Below, piece by piece: positions 53,003 to 62,749 of a DNA stretch of 64,000 bases. Numbering within the stretch: the stretch's first letter is position 1; each line of letters opens with the position of its first letter. Below the pieces are notes generated by a model. That model was not told where the DNA came from. It worked only from the letters and a program-made list of their open reading frames with translations, and ran no database searches. Source of the stretch: Cryobacterium sp. GrIS_2_6 (lineage in GTDB: Bacteria; Actinomycetota; Actinomycetes; Actinomycetales; Microbacteriaceae); the NCBI RefSeq assembly GCF_035984545.1, contig NZ_JAXCHP010000001.1, positions 4,154,001 to 4,218,000 on the forward strand. Direction: 5' to 3'. Position numbers and translations under genes: made by a program.

Positions 53003-54169
53003 TCAGGCGGAAATGGTCTCGGAAGTTACGGGCTGGTAGCCGCAGCTCGGGTCCTCAGCGAGCGGATCGCCGGTGAGCGCGTAAGCGTGAGAGCGGGAGC
53101 CTCCGCAGACCGTGCGGAACTCGCAGCGCCCGCAGCGGCCGCCAAAGGTATCCGGGGTGCGCAACTCCTGGAGTAGCTGCGCCTCCCGGTAGATTTCGGG
53201 GAACGGCTGCTCGCGAACCGATCCGACGGACACTGGTAGGAATCCGCTCGGGTAGACCGCGCCGACGTGGTCGATGAAGGCGAAGCCGCGTCCGGAGTTG
53301 ACGTCGATCGGTGCACGCGGCTTCCGCCGCCGGGGTTCGTCGCCGGTCAGTAGCTTGTCGGTAGCGCTGCGCAGCTGTGCGCGCAGCGGACCAACCGGGA
53401 AGGCGGCATCGAGGTCGGTCACGCCTGCGCGTTGGATGGCAACGCGTCGGTAATGCGGCGCCTCAGTCGTCTTGATCGCGACGAGCTCGGAAACATCATG
53501 CAGCCAGTGCAAAACCTCTTCGGCTTCGTCCGAGGTCAGGGCATTCAGGAGTTTTCCGCGTCCCGTGGGGACGAGAAAGAAGACGCTCCAGAGAGTTGTC
53601 CCGAGGTCGAGGACCGTCCTGAGGATCGCCGGCAGTTCGTGCACTGTGTCGCGGGTCACGGTTGTGTTGATCTGCAGGCGATACCCAACCTCGCGGACCA
53701 TTCGCGCGGCGATCATCGTATCGTCGAAGACGCCGGTGACACCGCGGAAGGTGTCATGAGTGGCCGCGCAGGCACCGTCGAGCGAGAGAGATACCGCCTT
53801 CGCACCTGCCTCGTGCAGCTCAACGAGGACCTCGCGGGTGAGCCTCGGGGTGACCGAGGGGGAGAGGGCCATGCTCAACCCCAGGCTGGTGCCGTGTGCG
53901 ACCAGCTCGGGCAGGTCAGGGCGTTCGAATGGATCGCCGCCGGTGAGGACGACAAGCGGGCGGGGCGTGCCGAACGACGCTAGATCGTCCAGGAGCTTTC
54001 TACCCTGGTCTGTGGTGAGTTCGAACGGATTGCGGGTGCGGATGGCATCCGCCCTGCAGTGGGTGCAGACGAGCTGGCAGGCTCGCGGGACCTCCCAGAT
54101 CACGATGAAAGGCCGCTCGCCGGCATCATGGCGTAGGTGTCGGATGGCACGCACGGGGGTCTCGCTCAT
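53003..54169 (-). CDS. Radical SAM/SPASM-domain protein (TIGR04053-like)
   Basis: This 388-aa protein starts at ATG 54169. The radical SAM cluster is CQLVCTHC (CxxxCxxC, about 31-38), followed by VVLTGGDPFERPDL. The C-terminal SPASM region holds extra cysteines (GGRCGRCEFRTVCGGSRSHA, then DPSCGY) for auxiliary Fe-S clusters. This layout is that of the NirJ/AhbD-type and TIGR04053 proteins found with nitrogen-oxide and haem genes. It likely modifies a tetrapyrrole or a peptide. It is divergent from an HTH regulator across 75 bp. The exact reaction cannot be read from sequence. Confidence 0.85.
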   Translation of the reverse strand: MSETPVRAIRHLRHDAGERPFIVIWEVPRACQLVCTHCRADAIRTRNPFELTTDQGRKLLDDLASFGTPRPLVVLTGGDPFERPDLPELVAHGTSLGLSMALSPSVTPRLTREVLVELHEAGAKAVSLSLDGACAATHDTFRGVTGVFDDTMIAARMVREVGYRLQINTTVTRDTVHELPAILRTVLDLGTTLWSVFFLVPTGRGKLLNALTSDEAEEVLHWLHDVSELVAIKTTEAPHYRRVAIQRAGVTDLDAAFPVGPLRAQLRSATDKLLTGDEPRRRKPRAPIDVNSGRGFAFIDHVGAVYPSGFLPVSVGSVREQPFPEIYREAQLLQELRTPDTFGGRCGRCEFRTVCGGSRSHAYALTGDPLAEDPSCGYQPVTSETISA

Positions 54170-54244
54170 GTGTTTCCTCGGTCCGGTCCGGCTTCAGTGC
54201 GCACCTCAGTTGTTTTTACCACACTTATAGGGAAAACTAGAGAC

Positions 54245-54946
54245 GTGCCTGATTTCGACGTCGACGCCCGTACCCACCGGGCCCTCTCCGGCGTGAGCCG
54301 ACTCGCCCTGCTTGAGCTGCTCCGTACCCAGCAGATGCCGATGGATGTCCCGAAGATCGCGGCGGCGGTCGGTTTGCACCCCAATACCGTCCGCTCGCAT
54401 CTTGATCGACTCCTCGAGGTCGGCCTCGTGGCCGAGGCGATCGAGGTGCGGACGCGTCCCGGCCGTCCTCGGATGCTTTATTCCGCGGTGCCCCGCGAGA
54501 TCGATCCCCCAGAAACCGGCCCCGGCCACTCGGTTGATTCCTACCAGCTCCTCGCGAGTATCCTCGCTGACGGTCTGGCTGAGGGCCCGACCACCGGACC
54601 TCCGCGCGGTAGCGAACGGGCCGTCGAGGCTGGGCGGCGTTGGGCGGACAGGTTTGTGCCGTCCGAGGATTCAACGTCTGTCCCGATGGACCGTGATGTT
54701 GCTGTCGAGCGTGTTGTCGCGATTCTCGATGTCGTTGGTTTTGCCCCGGTGCTGTCCGGCGATCACACCGAGATCGAACTGCGTCGATGCCCATTCCTGG
54801 AGGTTGCGAAGGAACACAGTACCATCGTGTGTTCGGTGCACCGCGGGTTGATGCAAGGCGCACTGGACCGGATGAATGCTCCGTCGATCGGCATCCTCCT
54901 GGAGCCGTTTGGCCGGCCAGGAGCGTGTCTAGCACGTGTGCTCTAA
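54245..54946 (+). CDS. HTH regulator with C-terminal Cys/His cluster motif (paralogue 1)
   Basis: This 233-aa protein starts at GTG 54245 behind AGGGAA; the longer frame runs into the divergent gene. The N-terminal winged HTH (ALLELLRTQQMPMDVPKIAA, LHPNTVRSHLDRLLEVGLVA, then RPGRPRMLY) is ArsR/SufR-like. Near the end lies CPFLEVAKEHSTIVCSVH, a C-x13-C-x2-H pattern, and another Cys in the last ten residues. Such cysteines suggest an Fe-S cluster that could sense NO or oxygen, as in NsrR or SufR. It probably controls the divergent radical SAM gene and perhaps the nar genes. Cluster binding is inference. Confidence 0.78.
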   Translation: MPDFDVDARTHRALSGVSRLALLELLRTQQMPMDVPKIAAAVGLHPNTVRSHLDRLLEVGLVAEAIEVRTRPGRPRMLYSAVPREIDPPETGPGHSVDSYQLLASILADGLAEGPTTGPPRGSERAVEAGRRWADRFVPSEDSTSVPMDRDVAVERVVAILDVVGFAPVLSGDHTEIELRRCPFLEVAKEHSTIVCSVHRGLMQGALDRMNAPSIGILLEPFGRPGACLARVL

Positions 54947-55002
54947 TACTCCCTTTGGGGGCTGCGGTGTCGGTCTGGCGACTGAGAGTGCATAGTTGAC
55001 CC

Positions 55003-55740
55003 ATGTCCTCCCGCCCGCCATCGAGTTACCGTACGCTCGCGTCGTTCAGCCGAATCAAACTGCTGTACTTCCTGCAACAGCGCGGGACGATGACCGTCAG
55101 CGACCTTTCTGAAGCGACCGGACTGCACCACAACACCACCCGGGAGCATTTGCAGCGGTTGATAAGCGACGGATTTGTCACCTGCGAGCCCGAAGAACGC
55201 GACGTCAAGGGGCGCCCAAGAATCCTGTATAGCGCTGCCGCCGGGGTGGACCACTACGCGGGCTCAATCCGGGTTGCGAAGGTCGAGGCCGCCGAACGCC
55301 GGGGCGACCAGGTGCGGCGGATGCTGCCTCTCACCGCGGCGATCGACTCACCGCTCCAGCGTCAGTTGGATGCCCTCGACGACCACCTCGACCAGACCGG
55401 TTTCGAGGCAAGGATCGATGCGGACGGACGTCACCTCACTCTGCACGAGTGTCCGTACAGCGAGATGGTCAAGGACCACCCTGAGGTATGCCGGGTGCAC
55501 CTCGGTCTGGTCCAAGGAATCCTGCAACAGGCCGGCGGTCCGCTAACGGCCGATGCGTTGCATCCGCTTACCGAGCCGGACACCTGCACTCTGGACTTGA
55601 ACTGGTCCCATCAGGGCGCAGAGTGTGAGGAAATCGAGGGAGACGACGGGGCGCAGCAGAGCGTCGACGTCGAGGTCGGTACCGATGACGTGCCCTCCGG
55701 CTTACGGGCGGTTATTTTTCACGGTGTTTTTCGCTTGTAG
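55003..55740 (+). CDS. HTH regulator with C-terminal Cys/His cluster motif (paralogue 2)
   Basis: This 245-aa protein has the same layout as the upstream gene: winged HTH (IKLLYFLQQRGTMTVSDLSE, LHHNTTREHLQRLISDGFVT, KGRPRILYS), then a ligand domain with CPYSEMVKDHPEVCRVHLGL (C-x12-C-x2-H) and DTCTLDL near the end. It is a tandem paralogue, 56 nt after the first. It lies directly upstream of narG in the same direction, so it is a good candidate for the nitrate reductase regulator. Sensing through an Fe-S cluster is inferred from the cysteines only. Confidence 0.78.
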   Translation: MSSRPPSSYRTLASFSRIKLLYFLQQRGTMTVSDLSEATGLHHNTTREHLQRLISDGFVTCEPEERDVKGRPRILYSAAAGVDHYAGSIRVAKVEAAERRGDQVRRMLPLTAAIDSPLQRQLDALDDHLDQTGFEARIDADGRHLTLHECPYSEMVKDHPEVCRVHLGLVQGILQQAGGPLTADALHPLTEPDTCTLDLNWSHQGAECEEIEGDDGAQQSVDVEVGTDDVPSGLRAVIFHGVFRL

Positions 55741-55818
55741 CCCGTTCGGGTGGCCGTGAGACTCAGTAGCGAGGTTATTGCTGACTGCGGTGATGCCCGG
55801 GAGTGCAAGGGGTACGTC

Positions 55819-58800
55819 GTGAAAACTCTCAAGGACTCGAGCTTTTCCAAGCGGAGCGTGGGCAAGCCGGGCACGAAGCCGGGTATCGACAGTCCGATTG
55901 CGGACAGCATCCTCAACCTCGGTCGGTTCCTGCGCCGAGGGGAGACCTCGCCGGATCTGCGGTCTCTGTTCCTCGAAGGTGGCCGCAACGCCGACAGCTT
56001 CTATCGTGATCGCTGGACCCACGATAAGGAGGTGCGGTCCACCCACGGAGTGAACTGCACCGGCTCGTGTTCCTGGAAGGTGTACGTCAAGGACGGGATC
56101 ATCACGTGGGAGACGCAGCAGACGGACTATCCCTCAGTCGGTCCGGACTCCCCGGAGTACGAACCCCGCGGCTGCCCCCGCGGCGCGGCCTTCAGCTGGT
56201 ATACGTACTCGCCGACCCGGGTGCGGTATCCCTATGTGCGCGGTGTGTTGCTCAACCTGTACCGCGAAGCCAAGGCGCGCCTCGGCGACCCCGTACTCGC
56301 ATGGGCCGACGTCACTGGCAACCCTGAGTCAGCGCGGGCGTACAAGAGCGCCCGCGGCAAGGGCGGCCTCGTGCGGGCCAGCTGGGATGAGGCCGCTGAG
56401 ATCGTCGCCGCAGCCCACGTGCATACCATTAAGACGTACGGTCCAGACCGGATCGCCGGCTTCTCCCCGATCCCGGCGATGTCGATCGTCTCGCAGGGCG
56501 TCGGCAATCGATTCATATCGATGCTCGGCGGCACGATGCTGTCCTTTTACGACTGGTATGCCGACCTGCCCGTCGCGAGCCCCCAGGTCTTCGGCGACCA
56601 GACCGACGTCCCGGAATCGGCCGATTGGTGGAACGCATCGTATTTGATCATGTGGGGCTCCAACGTTCCGGTGACCCGTACCCCTGACGCCCACTTCATG
56701 GTCGAAGCCCGCTACCGCGGCCAGAAGGTCATCACGGTCTCGCCGGACTACGCCGACAATTCCAAGTTCGCTGATGAGTGGCTCGCCGCACACCCGGGAA
56801 CCGATGGCGCCCTCGCGATCGCGATGGGCCACGTCGTGCTCAAGGAGTTTCTCGTTGACCGGCGCACCCCGCGTTTTGTCGACTACATGAAGCGGTACAG
56901 CGATTCCGCGTACCTGATCACGCTCACGAAGCGTGGCGACGCCTACGTCCCGGGCAAATTCATGACAGCGGATGCCCTCCCCGACACGGCGGCCACCGTC
57001 GCGAGTGCTGCGTTCAAGCCGATCCTGCTCGACCAGGATGGCCGCACCATCATCCCGAACGGATCCATCGGGCACCGCTTCTCCGAAACTGACGTCGGCA
57101 AATGGAACCTCGATCTCGAGGGAGTCGACCCGCTGCTCTCGATCATGGATGCGCCCGACTACGACGGTGCGTCCGCTGCCGTCGACATGCCCCGTTTTGA
57201 CATCTCGCCCATGACAGACGAGGCCGGCGAGCAGCAGGCCGGTGGCGCAGGCATCATCCGCCGAGGTGTGCCCGTGCGGAGCGTCGCCGGAGAACTCGTG
57301 ACAACCGTCTTCGACCTTCTCCTCGCCCAGTACGGCGTGGGCAGGGACGGGCTCCCCGGCGTCTGGCCGACCGGCTATGACGACGAAACCTCCCCAGGCA
57401 CCCCAGCCTGGCAGGAGGGCATCACCTCCGTGCCGATGCAGGCCGCAGAACGCATCGGGCGCGAGTTCGCACAGAACGCCGAGGAATCGGGCGGACGCTC
57501 AATGATCCTGATGGGGGCAGGCACGAACCACTGGTTCCACTCCGACACCATTTACCGCGCCTTCCTCGCGCTCACGACCATGACCGGCTGCCAGGGCGTC
57601 AACGGCGGCGGCTGGGCGCACTACGTCGGGCAGGAGAAGGTACGCCCCCTCACGGGCTACGGCCAGTACGCGTTCGGACTGGACTGGGTGCGACCGCCGC
57701 GCCAGATGATTGGCACCGGGTTCTTCTACCTCGCCACCGACCAGTGGCGTTACGACGGCCTCTCCGCCGACACGCTCTCGAGCCCGCTCGGGGTCGGCAC
57801 CTTCGCTGACCGAACCACGGCGGACTGCCTCGTGGAGTCGGCAAAGCGCGGCTGGATGCCCAGCTACCCGACCTTCAACCGCAACTCGCTCGACCTTGTC
57901 GACGACGCCGTCGCGGCCGGGGTCGACCCTGCCCAGTACGTCGTCGAGTCGCTTGAGGACGGCAGCCTCGCCTACTCCGTCGAGGACCCGGACGCCCCGG
58001 AGAACTTCCCGCGCGTGCTGGTGGTCTGGCGGGCGAACGTGCTCGGCTCTTCCGGCAAGGGCAATGAGTACTTCCTGAAGCACCTCCTCGGCACGACGAG
58101 TGCCGTGCGTGCGCCGGAGTCCCCGCCCGAAAAGCGCCCGAAGACGATGAAATGGCACGAATCCGCGCCAGAGGGCAAGCTGGACCTGCTCGTCACAAGC
58201 GACTTCCGGATGACCTCGACAACTATCTTCAGCGACGTGGTGCTGCCGCCGGCCACCTGGTACGAGAAGAATGACTTGTCGACGACGGACATGCATCCTT
58301 TCATTCACTCGTTCAACCCCGCGATCACCCCGCCGTGGCAGGCCAAGACCGACTTCGACATCTTCCACATCTTGGCGAAGAAGATTTCCGAATTCTCGGT
58401 CGAACACCTCGGTGTGCGGAAAGACCTCGTAGCCGTCCCCCTGAGTCACGACACCCCCGACGCGATGGCAACCCCGCACGGAACCGTGCAGTACGGCCAG
58501 CCACTGGTGCCCGGGATCACGATGCCCAAGCTCGTCGTCGTCGAGCGAGACTATCCGGCATTCGCCGACATGCTCGGTGCCCTCGGCCCGCTCACGGCGA
58601 AGCTCGGCATGGTGACCAAGGGCGTCAAGTTCAACCCCGATGTCGAGGTCGACTATCTCGGCAAGAAGAACGGCCTGGTCGAGAGCGGCCCGGCCGCCGG
58701 CCGTCCGCGCCTGACAACCGCGAGCCACGCATGCGAGATGGTGCTTGCACTCTCCGGCACCACCAACGGGCGCCTGGGCACCCAGGGCTTCCGTCAGTTG

Positions 58801-59607
58801 GAGGAGCGTACGGGTATGAAGCTCGCCGACCTCGCGAGCGACAATGAGGGCCGCCGGTTCACCTACTCGGATGTCCAGGGCGCGCCGGTCCCCGTGCTCA
58901 CGTCCCCGGAGTGGTCGGGCAGTGAGCACGGCGGCCGTCGCTACAGTGCCTTCACGATCAACGTCGAGCGGCTGAAGCCGTGGCACACCCTCACCGGGCG
59001 GCAACACTTCTACCTCGACCACGACTGGATGATCGAGCTGGGGGAGCAGCTGCCGATCTTCCGGCCGCCTCTCGACATGCACCGCCTATTTGACGACTCG
59101 ATCGTCGGCTCGACGGCGGCGACCGGTTCGACTGGGTCGAAGGGCCGCGCCGAGGTCGCCGTGCGCTACCTGACGCCGCACTCGAAGTGGTCGATCCACT
59201 CCGAATACCAGGACAACCTGATGATGCTCTCGTTGTCCCGTGGTGGGCCGACCATCTGGATGTCCCCGCAGGATGCCGCCAAGATCGGCGTGCGCGACAA
59301 CGAGTGGATCGAGTCGTACAACCGCAACGGAGTTGTCGTCGCCCGAGCGATCGTGTCGCATCGGATGCCGGAGGGCACCGTGTACATGTATCACGCGAAG
59401 GACCGTACGATCAACGTGCCGATCGCTGAAACGAGCGGCATGCGCGGCGGGACAAACAACTCGCTGACCCGAATCCTGCTCAAGCCCAGTCACCTGATCG
59501 GCGGCTATGCCCAGCTGTCGTTCGCCTTCAATTACCTCGGCCCGACCGGGAACCAACGCGATGAGGTCACCGTGATCCGTCGACGCAGCCAGGAGGTTGA
59601 GTACTAA
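55819..59607 (+). CDS. narG: Respiratory nitrate reductase alpha subunit
   Basis: This 1262-aa protein starts at GTG 55819 (AAGGGG seven bases upstream); the open frame to 55750 has no ribosome site. It is the catalytic molybdopterin subunit that reduces nitrate to nitrite on the cytoplasmic side. The N-terminus carries THGVNCTGSCSWKVYVKDGI, the His/Cys set binding the FS0 cluster. The Mo-binding region reads YDWYADLPVASPQVFGDQTD and MWGSNVPVTRTPDAHF. The C-terminal domain (LTPHSKWSIHSEYQDNLMML) completes the fold. It is followed without a gap by narH. Confidence 0.96.
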   Translation: MKTLKDSSFSKRSVGKPGTKPGIDSPIADSILNLGRFLRRGETSPDLRSLFLEGGRNADSFYRDRWTHDKEVRSTHGVNCTGSCSWKVYVKDGIITWETQQTDYPSVGPDSPEYEPRGCPRGAAFSWYTYSPTRVRYPYVRGVLLNLYREAKARLGDPVLAWADVTGNPESARAYKSARGKGGLVRASWDEAAEIVAAAHVHTIKTYGPDRIAGFSPIPAMSIVSQGVGNRFISMLGGTMLSFYDWYADLPVASPQVFGDQTDVPESADWWNASYLIMWGSNVPVTRTPDAHFMVEARYRGQKVITVSPDYADNSKFADEWLAAHPGTDGALAIAMGHVVLKEFLVDRRTPRFVDYMKRYSDSAYLITLTKRGDAYVPGKFMTADALPDTAATVASAAFKPILLDQDGRTIIPNGSIGHRFSETDVGKWNLDLEGVDPLLSIMDAPDYDGASAAVDMPRFDISPMTDEAGEQQAGGAGIIRRGVPVRSVAGELVTTVFDLLLAQYGVGRDGLPGVWPTGYDDETSPGTPAWQEGITSVPMQAAERIGREFAQNAEESGGRSMILMGAGTNHWFHSDTIYRAFLALTTMTGCQGVNGGGWAHYVGQEKVRPLTGYGQYAFGLDWVRPPRQMIGTGFFYLATDQWRYDGLSADTLSSPLGVGTFADRTTADCLVESAKRGWMPSYPTFNRNSLDLVDDAVAAGVDPAQYVVESLEDGSLAYSVEDPDAPENFPRVLVVWRANVLGSSGKGNEYFLKHLLGTTSAVRAPESPPEKRPKTMKWHESAPEGKLDLLVTSDFRMTSTTIFSDVVLPPATWYEKNDLSTTDMHPFIHSFNPAITPPWQAKTDFDIFHILAKKISEFSVEHLGVRKDLVAVPLSHDTPDAMATPHGTVQYGQPLVPGITMPKLVVVERDYPAFADMLGALGPLTAKLGMVTKGVKFNPDVEVDYLGKKNGLVESGPAAGRPRLTTASHACEMVLALSGTTNGRLGTQGFRQLEERTGMKLADLASDNEGRRFTYSDVQGAPVPVLTSPEWSGSEHGGRRYSAFTINVERLKPWHTLTGRQHFYLDHDWMIELGEQLPIFRPPLDMHRLFDDSIVGSTAATGSTGSKGRAEVAVRYLTPHSKWSIHSEYQDNLMMLSLSRGGPTIWMSPQDAAKIGVRDNEWIESYNRNGVVVARAIVSHRMPEGTVYMYHAKDRTINVPIAETSGMRGGTNNSLTRILLKPSHLIGGYAQLSFAFNYLGPTGNQRDEVTVIRRRSQEVEY

Positions 59608-61272
59608 ATGCGCGTAATGGCCCAAATGTCGATGATCATGAATCTCGACAAGTGCATCGGCTGCCACACCTGCTCCGTCACCTGCAAGCAGGTGTGGACA
59701 AACCGCACCGGCGTCGAATACGTCTGGTTCAACAACGTCGAGACCCGGCCGGGCCTCGGATACCCTAAACGTTACGAGGATCAAGAGAAGTGGAACGGCG
59801 GCTGGATCCGCAACAAGCGAGGACGCCTGAAACTGCGTTCCGGCGGTCGACTCAAGCGGCTCGCGACCATCTTCAACAACCCGGACCTGCCCGTCATCGA
59901 CGACTACTATGAGCCGTGGACTTACGACTACGACATGCTCACCAAGGCACCCCTGAGCACCGAAAGTCCCGTCGCCCGGCCCAAGTCCCTGCTGACGGGC
60001 AAGAACATGGATATCAAATGGTCGGGCAACTGGGATGACGACCTCGGCGGCTCTCAGGAGACCGCAGCTGACGACCCCATTCTCGCGACGATGAGCGAGC
60101 ACGTGAAGATGGAATTCGAGAACACCTTCATGTTCTACCTCCCGCGGATCTGCGAACACTGCCTGAACCCGGCCTGCGTCGCGGCGTGCCCGTCCGGTGC
60201 CATGTACAAGCGCCAAGAGGACGGCATCGTCCTCGTCGACGAGGATGCCTGCCGTGGCTGGCGGATGTGCGTGTCGGCCTGCCCGTACAAGAAGGTCTAC
60301 TTCAACCACAAGACCGGTAAGGCGGAGAAGTGCACGCTCTGCTATCCGCTGATCGAACAGGGCAAGCCGACCATCTGCTCGGAGACCTGTGTCGGCCGGT
60401 TGCGTTACCTCGGCCTGATGCTCTACGACGCTGACGCCGTTCTCGCAGCCGCGTCGATCGAGAACGACCAGGACCTGCTCGAGGCCCAGCGCGGGGTATT
60501 CCTCGACCCGTTCGACCCCGAGGTCATCGCCGCGGCGAAGGCGGAAGGCATGGAGGACGACTGGATCCTCGCCGCCCAGAACAGCCCGATCTACAAGCTC
60601 ATCTCCGAGTACAAAGTCGCACTGCCCCTGCACCCCGAATACCGCACGATGCCGATGGTCTGGTATATCCCGCCGCTGTCCCCGGTCGTTGATGTCATCT
60701 CGACGACGAACAACGACGGCGAAGATGCTCGCACTCTGTTCGCCGCGATCGATAAACTCCGCATCCCGGTCGAGTACCTTGCCGGGCTGTTCTCGGCAGG
60801 CGACGTTGTGCCCGTTGAGTCCTCGCTCCGAAAACTCGCCGCGATGCGCTCATACATGCGCGACATCAACCTCGGGCGCGACCGCGACGAGTCCATCCCC
60901 GCCGCGGTCGGCATGACCGGAGCCGAGATCGAGGCGATGTACCGGCTCCTTGCGATCGCCAAGTACGAGGATCGCTACGTCATTCCCAAGGCGCACGTGG
61001 AAACGGCTCGCGAGCTCGAAGAGCTGGCATGTTCGCTGGACACGGACGGGGGACCAGGCATGGGCGGTCCGACCTCGACCGCGGGACCATATGGCAAGAC
61101 TCCGGGGATGCCGTTCAACGCTACCGTCGACAACTACAACGAGATGGTCGGTAAAGGCGGAGAGAAAACCAAACCGACAACCCCTGGCCGGATCAACCTC
61201 CTGAACTGGAACGGCGGTGGCCGACCGGACGGCTTATTCCCGCCCGTAGCAGACGCCGGGAGCCCCGCATGA
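59608..61272 (+). CDS. narH: Respiratory nitrate reductase beta subunit
   Basis: This 554-aa iron-sulfur subunit moves electrons from NarI to NarG. Four cluster motifs are visible: CIGCHTCSVTCKQVW (about 17-31), CEHCLNPACVAACP, CRGWRMCVSACPYKK (Trp replacing one Cys, hence a 3Fe-4S cluster) and CTLCYPLIEQGKPTICSETC. The ATG lies directly after the narG stop, and the narJ ATG overlaps its stop by 4 nt. Confidence 0.96.
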   Translation: MRVMAQMSMIMNLDKCIGCHTCSVTCKQVWTNRTGVEYVWFNNVETRPGLGYPKRYEDQEKWNGGWIRNKRGRLKLRSGGRLKRLATIFNNPDLPVIDDYYEPWTYDYDMLTKAPLSTESPVARPKSLLTGKNMDIKWSGNWDDDLGGSQETAADDPILATMSEHVKMEFENTFMFYLPRICEHCLNPACVAACPSGAMYKRQEDGIVLVDEDACRGWRMCVSACPYKKVYFNHKTGKAEKCTLCYPLIEQGKPTICSETCVGRLRYLGLMLYDADAVLAAASIENDQDLLEAQRGVFLDPFDPEVIAAAKAEGMEDDWILAAQNSPIYKLISEYKVALPLHPEYRTMPMVWYIPPLSPVVDVISTTNNDGEDARTLFAAIDKLRIPVEYLAGLFSAGDVVPVESSLRKLAAMRSYMRDINLGRDRDESIPAAVGMTGAEIEAMYRLLAIAKYEDRYVIPKAHVETARELEELACSLDTDGGPGMGGPTSTAGPYGKTPGMPFNATVDNYNEMVGKGGEKTKPTTPGRINLLNWNGGGRPDGLFPPVADAGSPA

Positions 61273-61961
61273 GGCTCCCGAAGCTTCCGCCCCGTAAAGT
61301 CACGGCAATCCCGCTCAGTGCCGAGGACGGGGCCATTGCACACATGGCCGCGTCGATCCTGCTCGACTACCCGACCGCCTCGCGTCGTGCTCGCTTCGGG
61401 ACGGTCGCGGAGTCTGTTACATTGCTGCCGCATCCGCTTCGGACCGCTTTCGAAGCGTTCTTGACCGCCGCGGGGGAGATGGGCCAGCAGGAGCTTGAGG
61501 TGCATTTCACGGCGACCTTCGACCTCAAGCGCAAGTGCTGCCCGTACCTCTCGTACTACGCGGCCGGCGATACGCGCCGCCGCGGCATGGCCCTCGTGCG
61601 TTTTATCGAGGCGTATCACGCGGCTGGCTGGGAGGTCGCGGCGGACGAACTACCCGACTACCTGCCCATGGTTCTTGAATTCTCGGCCCTCAGCGATTCA
61701 CCCATCGCGCAGGAGCTGCTCGCGGCTCATCGGGACGGCATTGAGGTGCTCCGCACCGCACTCGAAACCATCGAGAGCCCCTACGCGCACGTCGTTGAGG
61801 CTGTGTCGCTCTCGCTTCCTGCCATCGATGAGGAAACTCGGGAGCGATATCTCAACCTCGTCAACGAGGGCCCGCCGACCGAAACAGTCGGTATGACCTT
61901 CCTTGGCAATCTGAAACCATTTTCGCCGTCCGGCATCGCGAGTGAGGAACTCAGGGTATGA
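61269..61961 (+). CDS. narJ: Nitrate reductase assembly chaperone
   Basis: This 230-aa helical protein needed for insertion of the molybdenum cofactor into NarG is not part of the final enzyme. The family core is present: ASILLDYPTASRRARFGTVA, then VHFTATFDLKRKCCPYLSYY and RRRGMALVRFIEAYHAAGWE with DELPDYLPMVLEF. It overlaps narH and narI by 4 nt each. Confidence 0.94.
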   Translation: MRLPKLPPRKVTAIPLSAEDGAIAHMAASILLDYPTASRRARFGTVAESVTLLPHPLRTAFEAFLTAAGEMGQQELEVHFTATFDLKRKCCPYLSYYAAGDTRRRGMALVRFIEAYHAAGWEVAADELPDYLPMVLEFSALSDSPIAQELLAAHRDGIEVLRTALETIESPYAHVVEAVSLSLPAIDEETRERYLNLVNEGPPTETVGMTFLGNLKPFSPSGIASEELRV

Positions 61962-62731
61962 ACCCGATGGACTTTCTATTGTGGGTGGCGTTCCCTTACG
62001 CGGCCATGGCCGTCTTCGTGGTCGGCCACATTTTCCGCTATCGGCACGACCAGTTCGGCTGGACCTCCCGCTCGAGCCAGGTCTACGAAAACCGGCTACT
62101 GCGCTGGGGATCGCCGATGTTCCACTACGGCATCCTCATGGTGCTGGGCGGTCACGTGGTCGGCCTGCTCGTGCCCAAGGAATGGCTCGAGTTCGTCGGT
62201 GTCTCCAATGAGATCTACCACGTGGGCGCCACCTGGCTCGGTAGTATCGCGGCCGTGCTCACTCTCGCCGGGCTCGCCATCCTGATCTACCGGCGCAGGC
62301 TCAATACCCGGGTGCTGCTCGCGACCACGGTGATGGACAAGGCCATGTACGCCCTCCTGGGGACGACCCTGCTCTTTGGGACCACCGCGACGGTTCTCTT
62401 CCAGGTACTTGGTGCCGGATATGACTACCGGGGCACGATTTCGCCGTGGGTGCGCGGCCTCCTCTCCGCGCAGCCCGACCCAGCCCTGATGGCCAACGTG
62501 CCATTCTTCTTCCAGCTGCACGTTCTGAGCGCGACACTGCTGTTCCTGCTGTGGCCCTTCACCAGGCTTGTGCACGTCTTTTCCGCGCCGATCGGATATT
62601 TTGTGCGACCGTACATCGTGTACCGCTCGCGGGATACCCACCGGGGATCCGGGGCTCGTAAGGCCCGACGCGGTTGGGAGAAGAGCGTGCTGCCGACATC
62701 CGCCCGTGACAAGGATGCCGCCCGCCGCTGA
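61958..62731 (+). CDS. narI: Respiratory nitrate reductase gamma subunit (cytochrome b)
   Basis: This 257-aa protein has five membrane segments and oxidises quinol, holding two haems b. Candidate axial histidines are in MFHYGILMVLGGHVVGLLVP and in FQLHVLSATLLFLLWPFTRL followed by VHVFSAP. The C-terminal tail (RSRDTHRGSGARKARRGW) is basic and cytoplasmic. It closes the narGHJI operon and converges with a chlorite-dismutase-like gene. Confidence 0.95.
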   Translation: MNPMDFLLWVAFPYAAMAVFVVGHIFRYRHDQFGWTSRSSQVYENRLLRWGSPMFHYGILMVLGGHVVGLLVPKEWLEFVGVSNEIYHVGATWLGSIAAVLTLAGLAILIYRRRLNTRVLLATTVMDKAMYALLGTTLLFGTTATVLFQVLGAGYDYRGTISPWVRGLLSAQPDPALMANVPFFFQLHVLSATLLFLLWPFTRLVHVFSAPIGYFVRPYIVYRSRDTHRGSGARKARRGWEKSVLPTSARDKDAARR

Positions 62732-62749
62732 ATCGGCCGATCTAGCGGC
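62724..62749. terminator. Short hairpin between narI and the convergent gene
   Basis: GCCGCT (62724-62729) pairs with AGCGGC (62744-62749), spanning the stop codons of both convergent genes. The stem is short, so the support is modest. Confidence 0.3.

Noticed and set aside
52679..53176. 165-aa plus-strand ORF after the norB operon
   Set aside because: It spans the bidirectional terminator and lies antisense to the SPASM domain; no domain or ribosome site.
57499..60633. Two long minus-strand ORFs opposite narG and narH
   Set aside because: Shadows of narGH; Val/Arg-rich translation without domains.
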